A stretch of 43,028 nucleotides of DNA from a virus. Of this stretch, positions 35,514-43,028 are shown in pieces. Location of the stretch: positions 1-43,028 of the IMG/VR virus record IMGVR_UViG_3300013004_001895; one strand, written 5' to 3'. A model generated the notes under the pieces. The model searched no databases and was not told where the DNA came from. It was given only the letters and a program-made list of their open reading frames with translations. Position 1 is the first letter of the stretch. Each line of letters begins with the position of its first letter. The position numbers and the translations under genes are program-made.

Positions 35514-36264
35514 GATAAAAAGTAAACGAACGGTTGCTATCAAAAGAGGTCCGAAGGCGACCGTCGTTGATGCACCAGATTTAATTACTATTGTGCTATT
35601 GTGTGATTCACCGGGATATAGAATGAAATCTTACGGTGCGTTGCCTCTTATTGCAATTAATGAAAAATACAAACTGATAGATTTGCAGATACATGCTATT
35701 CAACAAGCATTCAAAAATTTTGAAATTATACTGTGCATTGGATTTGATGCAGAAAAAATATGTAAATACGTGAGATCTAAGTATAATAAACTGAATATTC
35801 GTATAGTAGAGAATCAATTGTTTGAATCTTCTAATTCGTGCGAGTCTACCAGAGTAGCTATCAATAATACTTTTAACCATAAACTATTGATTTGTGATGG
35901 TAATCTACTATTGAATAAGCAGGTGCTATCTTTAATAGATGACAAGGATTCATGCATATTGGTAGAAAACAAGCCATCAGACAACCTAGAAATTAAGGTT
36001 AATGTTGATGATAAGCATCAAGCACAATATTTTTCATTTGGCGCTCATAGAACTTGGTCCGAAATAGTATTCCTAAATACTCAAGAATCGATAGAGATAT
36101 TTAGAAAATTTTTATCGTCACATGATAATAAAAATAAGTTTATATTTGAAGCATTAAATGAGCTTGTTAGATCCAGAGTATCTCTTAGATGCATATATAA
36201 TGAAAATACATTACACAAGATAAGCAACATTAAAACATATAGATCTATAAAGGAATTAACATGA
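35503..36264 (+). CDS. Nucleotidyltransferase-like protein, possibly inactive
   Basis: Start TTG 35503 has GGGGA (35492-35496) six bases upstream; the in-frame ATG at 35488 has no such site. The N-terminus LLCDSPGYRMKSYGALPLIAI copies the sugar-nucleotidyltransferase loop (LAAGxGxRM...PKxL) but the catalytic Lys is Leu. LICDGNLLL is in the place of the metal-binding Asp strand. It may be an altered sugar-phosphate nucleotidyltransferase. It sits between cluster genes and overlaps the end of its neighbour. Confidence 0.62.
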   Translation: MKSKIKSKRTVAIKRGPKATVVDAPDLITIVLLCDSPGYRMKSYGALPLIAINEKYKLIDLQIHAIQQAFKNFEIILCIGFDAEKICKYVRSKYNKLNIRIVENQLFESSNSCESTRVAINNTFNHKLLICDGNLLLNKQVLSLIDDKDSCILVENKPSDNLEIKVNVDDKHQAQYFSFGAHRTWSEIVFLNTQESIEIFRKFLSSHDNKNKFIFEALNELVRSRVSLRCIYNENTLHKISNIKTYRSIKELT

Positions 36265-37145
36265 AATTTGTCATATTGAATTACGGATCACGCACCCAAA
36301 CAGAACCATATTACTTGAATATGGCATTCAATCTTTTGGGAGGTTGTAAGTCTATGATATGGGATCCAAAAGAGGTAAGTGCTTATGATTTATTTGACAC
36401 TGTTAAACCAGACGTATTTATAACACATATTTCTGGAGTAACGACAGACGCTGTGTCCTACTTGAAAGAAAACAAGCACATACAAATGATTGTTAATATT
36501 ACAGGTGGAAATGCAGCCGCAGTATCTTCTCTGGAACAAATATTTTTAGAAGCCAAGCTTAATTGTCCATTCTTTTTTCTCAACGGAGATTCCGCTACAG
36601 AATCTAAAAAAATCAAGGTTCTAAACCTAGGCTTTGGTAGCGATGTATTTTTAAATGAAGGATCTCTGAAGTATAATATAGAGAATGGAATTTTTGTGAG
36701 TGATTATAATGAAATCAAATCGATTGGAAACACATACCACACCATTTCTTCTAAAGAAAAACTAGAAAGCAAGGTGGACATTGTATTGCCAATTACTCAA
36801 CTTGCTAACATCTACAAAAACTATAACAATTTTATTTTTAGATCGGGTTTTGAATTTATACCACAGGTTTTATTAGACGCAATTTTCTATGGAAATAGAG
36901 TCTGGTTCGATATAGATAGCGAAGAAGAAAGAAAGATAGTATCAGATAAAATAAAGAAGTCATTTAGAACAGATATGGACATAACTGATCCTAGTGGTAT
37001 TGACCCAACTCAACTTAAAAAGTGCGTTATAAAGAGACATACATGTTTGCATAAGGCCAAGTCTTTACTATCTCAGTTTTCATGCAAAGATCAACTTGGG
37101 GAACTTGACAAATTAATAGAACTATACACAAAGGATAAAGTATGA
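36261..37145 (+). CDS. Probable GT-B-like protein, 294 aa
   Basis: N-terminal FVILNYGSRTQTEPYYL and the layout of alternating strands and helices (PDVFITHISG, MIVNITGG, KVLNLGFGSD, FIFRSGFEFIPQVLLDAIFYG) suggest a GT-B-type glycosyltransferase that has lost the canonical E-x7-E donor motif. The call rests on fold-like pattern and on its position between clear cluster genes. Confidence 0.5.
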   Translation: MKFVILNYGSRTQTEPYYLNMAFNLLGGCKSMIWDPKEVSAYDLFDTVKPDVFITHISGVTTDAVSYLKENKHIQMIVNITGGNAAAVSSLEQIFLEAKLNCPFFFLNGDSATESKKIKVLNLGFGSDVFLNEGSLKYNIENGIFVSDYNEIKSIGNTYHTISSKEKLESKVDIVLPITQLANIYKNYNNFIFRSGFEFIPQVLLDAIFYGNRVWFDIDSEEERKIVSDKIKKSFRTDMDITDPSGIDPTQLKKCVIKRHTCLHKAKSLLSQFSCKDQLGELDKLIELYTKDKV

Positions 37146-37897
37146 GCGTAACAATGGTTATGAGCGGATTCAAAAGACCGCACACTTTACGAGAGCAATT
37201 CAACGCGATCAAGAATCAAACATATCAAGATCTAGAAATTATTCTTTGGGTTAATCTAGTCGATGATTTAGCCAAATTTGATCCAGAAGTAATCAATTCT
37301 TGTAGAAGCATTATATCTAATTCTGATTACGGAAGCTGGGGAAGATTTTCAGCCGCACTAAATGCTAGAACGCAATATGTGTGCGTAATAGATGATGATA
37401 CTATCCCCGGTAAAAAGTGGATAGAGAACTGCATGAATACTATGAAGACCCACGCTGGCGTATTAAGCACAAGGGGCGTATTAGCCCATAAGGAACACGA
37501 TCTGACCTATCCAGCACCAAAGAGCTATACAGCGATTGGTTGGTGTAATCCAAATGAAACCACCACTAGGGTAGACATGGGATGCCATTCATGGTTTTTT
37601 GAAAAAGTTTGGCTAAGAGCATTTTGGGCTGAGATGCCAGATGTTATCCCAATGAGATACGGTGAAGATACCCACCTATCATATGCTGTCAAAAAGCATT
37701 TTGGATTAAATACTTATGTTCCTCCACATCCAAAAGAAGATATGGATCTTTGGGGATCTATGCCAGATACTGCAATTAGATATGGCGAAGAGCCTGTAGC
37801 TATATCTATGGATTATATGGCAAACGTTGGCATGAATCGTTATTGGAATTATGTTAGACAAAATGGATACAAGATAGTAGAGGAAGAACAATCATGA
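37142..37897 (+). CDS. GT2 family glycosyltransferase
   Basis: A typical short GT2: TMVMSGFKRPHTLREQFNAI at the nucleotide-binding end, then CVIDDDTIPGKKWIENC with the D-x-D (DDD), and EDTHLSYAVKKHF as the catalytic-base region (E-D-x-x). At 251 residues it has only the GT-A domain. The start overlaps the upstream gene (ATGA). Confidence 0.85.
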   Translation: MSVTMVMSGFKRPHTLREQFNAIKNQTYQDLEIILWVNLVDDLAKFDPEVINSCRSIISNSDYGSWGRFSAALNARTQYVCVIDDDTIPGKKWIENCMNTMKTHAGVLSTRGVLAHKEHDLTYPAPKSYTAIGWCNPNETTTRVDMGCHSWFFEKVWLRAFWAEMPDVIPMRYGEDTHLSYAVKKHFGLNTYVPPHPKEDMDLWGSMPDTAIRYGEEPVAISMDYMANVGMNRYWNYVRQNGYKIVEEEQS

Positions 37898-38331
37898 ATA
37901 TAGGGATTTATATAGACAGTTTATCAGACACAAAGCAACTTGAAGCTATAAATAACTTTGTTGCCAACTCGCTCCAGCATAATGGTGTTCACGATGTTAG
38001 CTTATTCTATAACGGAATAGGGTTTAACCCATTTAACATCAAGTGCGGAATGTTTAATAGCACAGATTTGTGGAATTTCAAAGGTAAGTTAGTTGTATCC
38101 TCTTTGAATTGTTTGGTTAGCTCCAAAAATATAGTCAATAATTTAGAACTATATTACTATTACGGATGGGAACAAAATATAAAGGTGCTGGATATTTTGC
38201 AGATTATGCAGGACAAAATACCTATTATATGTAGGTCAGTAGCGGATCAAGAGTTTATCTATAGGGTTACTGGTGTCAATCCACTCGCGGTTTCTAATAA
38301 CTTCGACAATTTACTGGAACACATATTATGA
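37894..38331 (+). CDS. Hypothetical glycan-cluster protein, 145 aa
   Basis: ATG overlaps the GT2 stop. The sequence is alpha/beta, starting GIYIDSLSDTKQLEAINNFV and including KLVVSSLNCLVSS and IPIICRS strands, as in the N-terminal half of a GT-B protein. No donor-site motif is present. It may be a truncated glycosyltransferase or an unknown family. Confidence 0.55.
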   Translation: MNIGIYIDSLSDTKQLEAINNFVANSLQHNGVHDVSLFYNGIGFNPFNIKCGMFNSTDLWNFKGKLVVSSLNCLVSSKNIVNNLELYYYYGWEQNIKVLDILQIMQDKIPIICRSVADQEFIYRVTGVNPLAVSNNFDNLLEHIL

Positions 38332-39095
38332 ATGCCGAAAAAATAGTAAGAATGTATGTTGAAGAGAACAAAAGTACATACGAAATTGCGGAGGCTATGG
38401 GAACTTATCCAAATAAGATAAGACGTATTCTCATCAAGAACGGTGTGAATCTGAAAAATAAAAGTGAAGCACAAAAAAATGCCATCGAAAGCGGAAATGC
38501 AAAACATCCCACGTTGGGCAAAGAAAGAACTTATGAGGAAAAAATCAAGATCAGTTCTGGCTTAAAAAATTATTGGGAAAATATGGACGATGCGGAATAC
38601 CAAAAGAAAATTAAGCAAGCAAAAAAACGATGGGAAGAAATGTCAGAGATTGATAAGAGCAATATGTTGGAGTCTGCTATCAAAAGCATTCAATTAGCTG
38701 GTAAAGAAGGATCAAAGTTAGAAAAGTTTATATACGAAGCCTTAGAAGCTAGCGGATATAAAGTAGATTATCATAAAAAATATCTTATCCAAAATGAAAA
38801 TCTTGAAATCGATATGTACGTGCCGTCGATCAAGACTATAATAGAAGTAGACGGACCATCCCACTTCTTGCCCATATGGGGAGAGGAAAAACTACAAAAA
38901 CAAATCAAGGCAGATTTTCATAAAACTGGTTTGATTCTAAGCAAGGGTATGGTAATAGTCAGAATAAAACATTTAGCTGACTCCATGTGTTTGGCCGATA
39001 AAGAAAAATTGAGGGTTGACATTCTGAAATGTTTGGATACAATCAAGAAGAAGTTTCCCAAAGAATCAGAAAGGTATATTGAGATAGAAACATGA
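38328..39095 (+). CDS. HTH plus PD-(D/E)XK (Vsr-like) homing-type endonuclease
   Basis: Residues 1-45 form a helix-turn-helix (YEIAEAMGTYPNKIRRILIK). Residues ~55-100 hold a basic helical linker like the NUMOD modules of homing endonucleases (GKERTYEEKIKISSGLKNYW). The nuclease core is EIDMYVPSIKTIIEVDGPSH, then QIKADFHKTG and VIVRIKH: the Vsr/DUF559 type of PD-(D/E)XK fold. It resembles free-standing phage homing enzymes. It sits at the border between the glycan cluster and recombination genes, overlapping both neighbours. Its core is similar to that of the nuclease at 17889. Confidence 0.75.
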   Translation: MNAEKIVRMYVEENKSTYEIAEAMGTYPNKIRRILIKNGVNLKNKSEAQKNAIESGNAKHPTLGKERTYEEKIKISSGLKNYWENMDDAEYQKKIKQAKKRWEEMSEIDKSNMLESAIKSIQLAGKEGSKLEKFIYEALEASGYKVDYHKKYLIQNENLEIDMYVPSIKTIIEVDGPSHFLPIWGEEKLQKQIKADFHKTGLILSKGMVIVRIKHLADSMCLADKEKLRVDILKCLDTIKKKFPKESERYIEIET

Positions 39096-39862
39096 ATATG
39101 AATACAATAGAAGTAACAGAAAACTTGTTTGAAGAAGTAGAACTTGCAACACCTAGTAATACAAATACCAAGACCAAAGACGTTATAAACTCTAATATGC
39201 CGTCTATGCTTTCGCCAGAATGGCATGATTATGCCATGACTTTGTTCCATGAATCAGAAATGGTTGATGGTCATCCTCTGGTTGCTGGTCTTCGTAGAGT
39301 ATCAGAAGTTGTTTTAGGACCAATTGTTTTTAGTGGTCCGACTCAAGTATTCCCTGTGCAACGTGAAGATCATCACGGTCGTGCTACCGTGGTATTTACA
39401 GTAGAATTTGCTAACGGCATGAGATATTCCGAAGTAGCAGATTCTTGGGAGGGTAATACTGACGATATGTTCTGCGCTTTTGCCGTAGCTATTGCTAGCA
39501 CAAGGGCAGAAGCTAGAGCTTTGAGAAAGGCACTTAAGATTAAGGGTGTCGCGGCAGAAGAACTCACAAAGAAAGATACTGCTAAGATTGTCCGTGATAT
39601 TTCATCAACAAAGACTAGCAGTGAAGGTGAATATAATGAGCAAAGCCGAATGAGTGATGCTCAACTAAACTTTATCGATGTTAAGTGTAAGCAACTTAAT
39701 ATTGATGGACAGAAACTATTTAAGCAATTTAATGCTGATAGTGCGAAGAAAGTATCTAAGAAAGTCGCTAGTGATATTATTGATGCTCTCAATGATTACC
39801 AGCGGGACAAGAGTGTAATTCCAAAAGAAATCCTTGGCTACCAACAGGAGTGGCGTAATTAA
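39092..39862 (+). CDS. Possible ssDNA-annealing or recombination protein
   Basis: ATG 39092 overlaps the endonuclease stop. The middle, including VVFTVEFANG and AIASTRAEARALRKALKIKG, has the strands-then-helix arrangement and the A-x-T-R-A-x-x-R-A-L-R signature of Rad52/Erf-type annealing proteins. The C-terminal 80 residues form a helical domain that could bind DNA. It is a tentative match. With the RecA-like protein, SSB and Cas4-like nuclease the phage would have two routes of strand pairing. Confidence 0.45.
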   Translation: MNMNTIEVTENLFEEVELATPSNTNTKTKDVINSNMPSMLSPEWHDYAMTLFHESEMVDGHPLVAGLRRVSEVVLGPIVFSGPTQVFPVQREDHHGRATVVFTVEFANGMRYSEVADSWEGNTDDMFCAFAVAIASTRAEARALRKALKIKGVAAEELTKKDTAKIVRDISSTKTSSEGEYNEQSRMSDAQLNFIDVKCKQLNIDGQKLFKQFNADSAKKVSKKVASDIIDALNDYQRDKSVIPKEILGYQQEWRN

Positions 39863-40198
39863 ATGAAACTTACATATACTACAAAAAATGGCAGAATTAC
39901 TGGAGAAATTGAAGGAGAATCCCAAAAGGATCTATTTGCTGAACTAAGCAAGTTCCAAGAGGTCTTTGAAGAAGGGGTTTGTGGAAAATGTGGCTGCGAC
40001 GATATCAAGTTTGTGGTCCGAACGGTCGATGATAATCAGTACTACGAGCTTCGCTGCTCTAAGTGTGGTGCTAGATTAGCATTTGGCGTTCACAAGAAGG
40101 GTGGCGGGCTTTTCCCAAAGCGTAAAGATAATGATGGCAAGTGGTTGCCAGACAACGGTTGGGTAAAGTGGAATCCTAAAACGGAGCAATCTGAATGA
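39863..40198 (+). CDS. Zinc-ribbon protein, 111 aa
   Basis: Starts at the base after the upstream stop with AGGAG 12 bases away. It has CGKCGCDDIKF...LRCSKCGAR, two C-x-x-C pairs about 22 residues apart forming a zinc ribbon, then a Gly/Lys-rich loop and WVKWNPKTE. Phages often carry this small family near recombination genes; its biochemical role is not known to me. Confidence 0.72.
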   Translation: MKLTYTTKNGRITGEIEGESQKDLFAELSKFQEVFEEGVCGKCGCDDIKFVVRTVDDNQYYELRCSKCGARLAFGVHKKGGGLFPKRKDNDGKWLPDNGWVKWNPKTEQSE

Positions 40199-40512
40199 CT
40201 AATTTAGTTAAGTATATTGTATTTGCCTGTATAATGTTTGTTATGGTAGATCAAGGATATGCACAGGAAACATATGTACAAAATAATTATGCGTATGTTT
40301 CTGCACCGGCTGTACCGCAGCCAGTTCCTTATCTACAAGTAATGGTGTACCAAGCACCATACTATACAGTAACGGTTCCTGTCGTGGTGAATCCGTTGGT
40401 AGCTGAAACTAGGGTTGTTTGGGGATATCCCTATGTTCCAGTGACAGTTCCAGTACAGCAATATAGGTACTGGGGATATGATAGGAGATGTTGGCCTCTG
40501 AATAGATATTAA
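40195..40512 (+). CDS. Secreted Tyr/Pro/Val-rich protein, 105 aa
   Basis: A Sec signal peptide is clear: KYIVFACIMFVMV then QGYAQ, with cleavage likely after GYA. The mature part is strongly biased to Tyr, Pro and Val (YVSAPAVPQPVPYLQ, VPVTVPVQQYRYWGY) and ends CWPLNRY. No domain is recognised. It is the last + strand gene before the hairpin. A phage gene for an exported low-complexity protein points to envelope or biofilm interaction, or to a host-acquired gene. Confidence 0.68.
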   Translation: MTNLVKYIVFACIMFVMVDQGYAQETYVQNNYAYVSAPAVPQPVPYLQVMVYQAPYYTVTVPVVVNPLVAETRVVWGYPYVPVTVPVQQYRYWGYDRRCWPLNRY

Positions 40513-40533
40513 TAGAGGCTAAGATAGTAATAG

Positions 40534-40561
40534 CCCGTGGGCCGCATATGTAGCCCACGGG
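40534..40561. terminator. Strong hairpin between convergent operons
   Basis: CCCGTGGGC (40534-40542) and GCCCACGGG (40553-40561) form a perfect 9-bp GC-rich stem with a 10-base loop. On the + strand TCTTACTGTTTTA follows. It separates the + operon from the - strand genes and most likely terminates both; the T-rich run exists only on the + side. Confidence 0.78.
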
Positions 40562-40571
40562 TCTTACTGTT

Positions 40572-40676
40572 TTACCAACTTCTACCGTTAATTAAAAACC
40601 AAGATAAGAATCCAGCCAAGCCAAAAGCGGCTGCTGACATTGCTAGTATAAATAATCTTATATGCTTTTCTGGCAT
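40572..40676 (-). CDS. 34-residue single-span membrane microprotein
   Basis: The ATG (complement 40674-40676) overlaps the stop of the upstream virion gene as TAATG, and the frame ends with TAA at 40572-40574. The product is M-P-E-K-H-I-R-L, then a hydrophobic stretch rich in Ala, Phe, Leu and Ile (residues ~8-28), ending in a short polar tail (NGRSW). No clear Shine-Dalgarno site is seen, so translation would be by coupling. A small membrane protein of this kind could be a holin-like or host-interaction peptide. Confidence 0.5.
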   Translation of the reverse strand: MPEKHIRLFILAMSAAAFGLAGFLSWFLINGRSW

Positions 40677-41392
40677 TATAGGTATTCTAAAGTAAAGTAT
40701 AGACCGTACTGAGTCTTACTTCCAACAGTGATTGGTTCCGAACTGAGAGCAACATACCAATCGTGTCTGGCGGATTGATGTAAACTGCCTTCTGTAGAAG
40801 TAAAGCCTAAACTGGTAGCTCCAGCATCCTGAGTGTTTGTGTTCTTTCCGCTAGCACCGGGAGAGGCTGTAAATGCCATATCTGTCATAGCATCTACTGG
40901 ATCAAATTCATACCAGCTAGTTTCTGATCTAGCTCTATGGCTTAAATTAAGAACAGACTGAACTGTGGCTGGATGTCTAGCTTCATAAACATATGTTACA
41001 ACACCGCTAGCATGATTATTGATATTATTTCTATCAAATATTCTTAGGCGGCAGTTTTGAACACGTACTGGTTCTGAGTGTGTGAATCTAATATTAAGTG
41101 GGCATAGATAATTGGGTAATTTATCTAGATCAACAGCACTAGCACTATTAACGCTGACTGTGCCTTTTGTATTTAGGTTTCCACTTGATGCCCAAGCTGT
41201 ATTGTTGAGTCTTGGGCCTTCATTTGTACCAAGAGCATTGGTTACGAATGTTGTGGTTTGCTTGGCACCGATTGGTACTGAAATACCAAAACCGTTACCA
41301 TAAAAGCCAACGCCGGAACCGGCTGAATGATTGATCAATTCGCCGTCGCCGCTCTGATCTTTAATATTAGCGTAAAATTTGAGTTCAGCCAT
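40676..41392 (-). CDS. Virion structural protein, 238 aa
   Basis: GGGAGAAATTT lies before the ATG. The product is beta-rich with no signal or membrane segment. It ends with a Trp/Tyr-rich motif (HDWYVALSSEPITVGSKTQY, then LYFTLEYL) seen at the C-terminus of small structural proteins of environmental tailed phages. The segment ARHPATVQSVLNLSHRARSE precedes it. I call it structural from this pattern and its link to the adjacent large structural gene. Confidence 0.68.
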   Translation of the reverse strand: MAELKFYANIKDQSGDGELINHSAGSGVGFYGNGFGISVPIGAKQTTTFVTNALGTNEGPRLNNTAWASSGNLNTKGTVSVNSASAVDLDKLPNYLCPLNIRFTHSEPVRVQNCRLRIFDRNNINNHASGVVTYVYEARHPATVQSVLNLSHRARSETSWYEFDPVDAMTDMAFTASPGASGKNTNTQDAGATSLGFTSTEGSLHQSARHDWYVALSSEPITVGSKTQYGLYFTLEYL

Positions 41393-41425
41393 AAATTTCT
41401 CCCTATTTTAAGATAGTTCCACTAT

Positions 41426-41431
41426 ATTATA
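41426..41431 (-). promoter_or_regulatory. Candidate -10 box upstream of the small virion gene
   Basis: On the - strand the 46-base gap between the two structural genes holds a perfect TATAAT, about 30-35 bases before the ATG. No good -35 is present at 16-18 bases, so this is a weak or alternative-sigma promoter candidate. Confidence 0.35.
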
Positions 41432-41438
41432 CACGAAA

Positions 41439-43028
41439 TTAGCCTGCACTTATGGTTAATGTAACGTATTGTGCAAATCCGGGTACGAACGCATCTATTC
41501 CCTGACCTACGGTGTGTAGGATGTCATTATGGAAAAAGTAAAAAGCATCGTATTTTCCAGTTGTGTTTTCAGTGCCTAAATTGATATTAGTTACTAATCC
41601 GGCCTCTATAGCCCCAACGCCACCTCTTTGGCTACTAGAAGTAACTCTTATTGGGCCACTTGTTCTTTCTAATGGGCCAGCATCTGTGGCTAATTTATCC
41701 CAAATTATACCATTTAGAATCAAAATAGAGGCACTTTCTCCACCTTCTCCAGAGTTTGGAATAGATAATAAATATCCATATTGATTTTGATTATCTACCT
41801 TTTGAACTGTAGCAAAATCTGATGGCATAAATCCTTCGCCACGATTAGTAAATGTGAAGCTAGTAATGCCACCACCGCTAGCAATGCCAGTTATTTTAAT
41901 TTTGACACCCTTGGCAAGTTCTAGTTCTTCATTTGCCACAAACCCTTTACCAGCTTTAACTACCACTTTATTATCCGACAAGCCGATTGACCTCTTATAG
42001 TATCTAAATCCACCCATAGTCAAGAGTTGTCCTCTTCGGATCGGATTTATTCTCCATTCATTTACCGGTCTTAGTGCTTTATTGTTGCATCCAAATCTAT
42101 TTACAACAGCGTCAAGAGGAATAACTTTATTATCTATTGATGTGTCAGACGGATGACCAAAAGTTGGGACTCTAAAATCAACAGGGGTTTGTTGAACATC
42201 TACTTGTCTTTCATATTTATAATTGTTTAATACTGACACATTTTCTGGTTTTTCCCAATTTGGAATTCTCTCTCCAGCATTGAGAGTCTTAGTAAGAATA
42301 GTGTTAGGATCGCCACTGCTTACGATAGGATTGAAATGCAGAACAGAAAAATATCTACCATCATAGATTGTCTGATCATCGGGCCACTGATCAAATATTC
42401 TAACATGTAAAGCAGTTGTTCCAAAACTATTGTATTTGTCATCTGATGAACCCCACTGTGGACTAGAATTAACCCTACTAGGAGTAGATGGACCTACCCA
42501 TCCAATTCCTCCACCAATTGGCAGAATAGTTACTCCACCAGTTTGACCACCACTTACTGTTGATTTAGCTGGTAATCCAAAATATTGATCAACAGTTAAA
42601 ACAATAGAACCAAAAGCAGAAAACTTATTTTTAGCAGCAATGATACCAACAAAATTAGACTTATAATCAAAACCGCTAGTATCTGCTGCTGGTAATACAT
42701 CTAGAGGAAATCCGATAGGACCAGAAGCATTATATTTTGTATCTGGGCCTATTTTTGGAAAACTACTTTCTCTATTAGTCATATTGCCCCAAGCTGGACC
42801 AGTAACACCTTCTCTAAGATAAGATTTGAATGCATTTTTAAGTTCATCCCATTCTTTTGATGCTGTTGTTGGGGTATAATCATGGGTAGTAAATTCTACC
42901 TGTAATGGAGAAAATTGAATTTTTGATGGCTGGGTCGGACTCAATCCGTATACGTTACCACTATCTTGTACCTTATAAAGCCAATGATATCTTTGATTTG
43001 ATAGTAAAAAATCACGACAAGCATCCAT
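41439..43028 (-). CDS. Large virion structural protein, possibly 5' partial
   Basis: The first codon visible is an ATG exactly at the window edge, so the true start may lie outside. The 529 residues are beta-rich, with Gly/Ser/Thr/Asn-rich stretches and no transmembrane segment or enzyme motif. Features are PIGGGIGWVGPST, IFDQWPDDQTIYDGRY and the C-terminal strand-turn repeats KIKITGIASGGGITSFTFTN. It probably belongs to the virion (tail or decoration). It shares its operon and strand with the small structural gene. Family not recognised. Confidence 0.62.
   Translation of the reverse strand: MDACRDFLLSNQRYHWLYKVQDSGNVYGLSPTQPSKIQFSPLQVEFTTHDYTPTTASKEWDELKNAFKSYLREGVTGPAWGNMTNRESSFPKIGPDTKYNASGPIGFPLDVLPAADTSGFDYKSNFVGIIAAKNKFSAFGSIVLTVDQYFGLPAKSTVSGGQTGGVTILPIGGGIGWVGPSTPSRVNSSPQWGSSDDKYNSFGTTALHVRIFDQWPDDQTIYDGRYFSVLHFNPIVSSGDPNTILTKTLNAGERIPNWEKPENVSVLNNYKYERQVDVQQTPVDFRVPTFGHPSDTSIDNKVIPLDAVVNRFGCNNKALRPVNEWRINPIRRGQLLTMGGFRYYKRSIGLSDNKVVVKAGKGFVANEELELAKGVKIKITGIASGGGITSFTFTNRGEGFMPSDFATVQKVDNQNQYGYLLSIPNSGEGGESASILILNGIIWDKLATDAGPLERTSGPIRVTSSSQRGGVGAIEAGLVTNINLGTENTTGKYDAFYFFHNDILHTVGQGIDAFVPGFAQYVTLTISAG

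Noticed and set aside
1-43028. tRNA genes, CRISPR arrays, insertion sequences or attachment sites
   Set aside because: No cloverleaf, regularly spaced repeat array, transposase or integrase was recognised on either strand by reading; a tRNAscan run could still correct this.

Overview
This window is a piece of an AT-rich tailed-phage (Caudoviricetes) genome. It carries tail-fibre/adhesin genes, virion proteins and a nearly complete viral replication and nucleotide-metabolism set. Genes are packed with ATGA, TAATG and TGATG overlaps, and there is no stretch over 300 bases without a gene. No integrase, tRNA, rRNA, CRISPR array or IS element is visible. Shine-Dalgarno sites (AGGAG/GAGG) are common. 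One lipoprotein-type and one Sec-type signal peptide suggest a bacterial host, but the host cannot be named from the sequence.

Layout, + strand. (1) 1-7.1 kb: host-recognition proteins. These are a giant modular adhesin (RCC1-like propellers, Thr-rich linkers, a YVTN propeller and a fibre-type terminal module; its 5' end lies outside the window), a second fibre that shares its terminal modules, and a protein built of eight ~27-residue BspA/DUF285-like repeats. (2) 7.1-9.25 kb: small genes, including a lipoprotein and three proteins with membrane segments. (3) 9.3-13.7 kb: class I ribonucleotide reductase (nrdA, nrdB), dUTPase and PhoH. (4) 13.7-26.3 kb: small zinc-ribbon and HTH proteins, a glycosyltransferase, a methyltransferase, a RecA-like recombinase, a PD-(D/E)XK nuclease, DnaB-like helicase, DnaG-like primase, dNMP kinase, a Cas4/RecB-like nuclease, a GT2-like protein, a radical SAM/SPASM protein and a composite acidic protein. 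(5) 26.4-30.6 kb: DNA polymerase III alpha split into two genes with a DnaQ-type proofreading exonuclease gene nested exactly at the break, then SSB. (6) 30.6-38.3 kb: a glycan gene cluster of several glycosyltransferases (one with a frameshift), a nucleotidyltransferase-like protein and a methyltransferase-like fragment. (7) 38.3-40.5 kb: a homing-type endonuclease, a possible annealing protein, a zinc-ribbon protein and a small secreted Tyr/Pro/Val-rich protein, closed by a strong hairpin. On the - strand, 40.57-43.03 kb holds two virion-type proteins and a 34-residue membrane microprotein, convergent with the + block.

Reading them together: nucleotide supply (NrdAB, dUTPase, dNMP kinase) feeds a phage replisome (DnaB, DnaG, split PolIII, proofreader, SSB), with RecA, Cas4-like nuclease and perhaps an annealing protein for recombination. 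The glycan cluster most likely decorates virion or host surface structures; the Thr-rich linkers of the adhesin are candidate acceptors, which is inference only. The most unusual observation is the split polymerase: both catalytic-Asp motifs lie in the N-terminal gene, the fingers and OB fold in the C-terminal gene, and a 10-bp direct repeat (TTGCAAATGG) brackets the inserted exonuclease.
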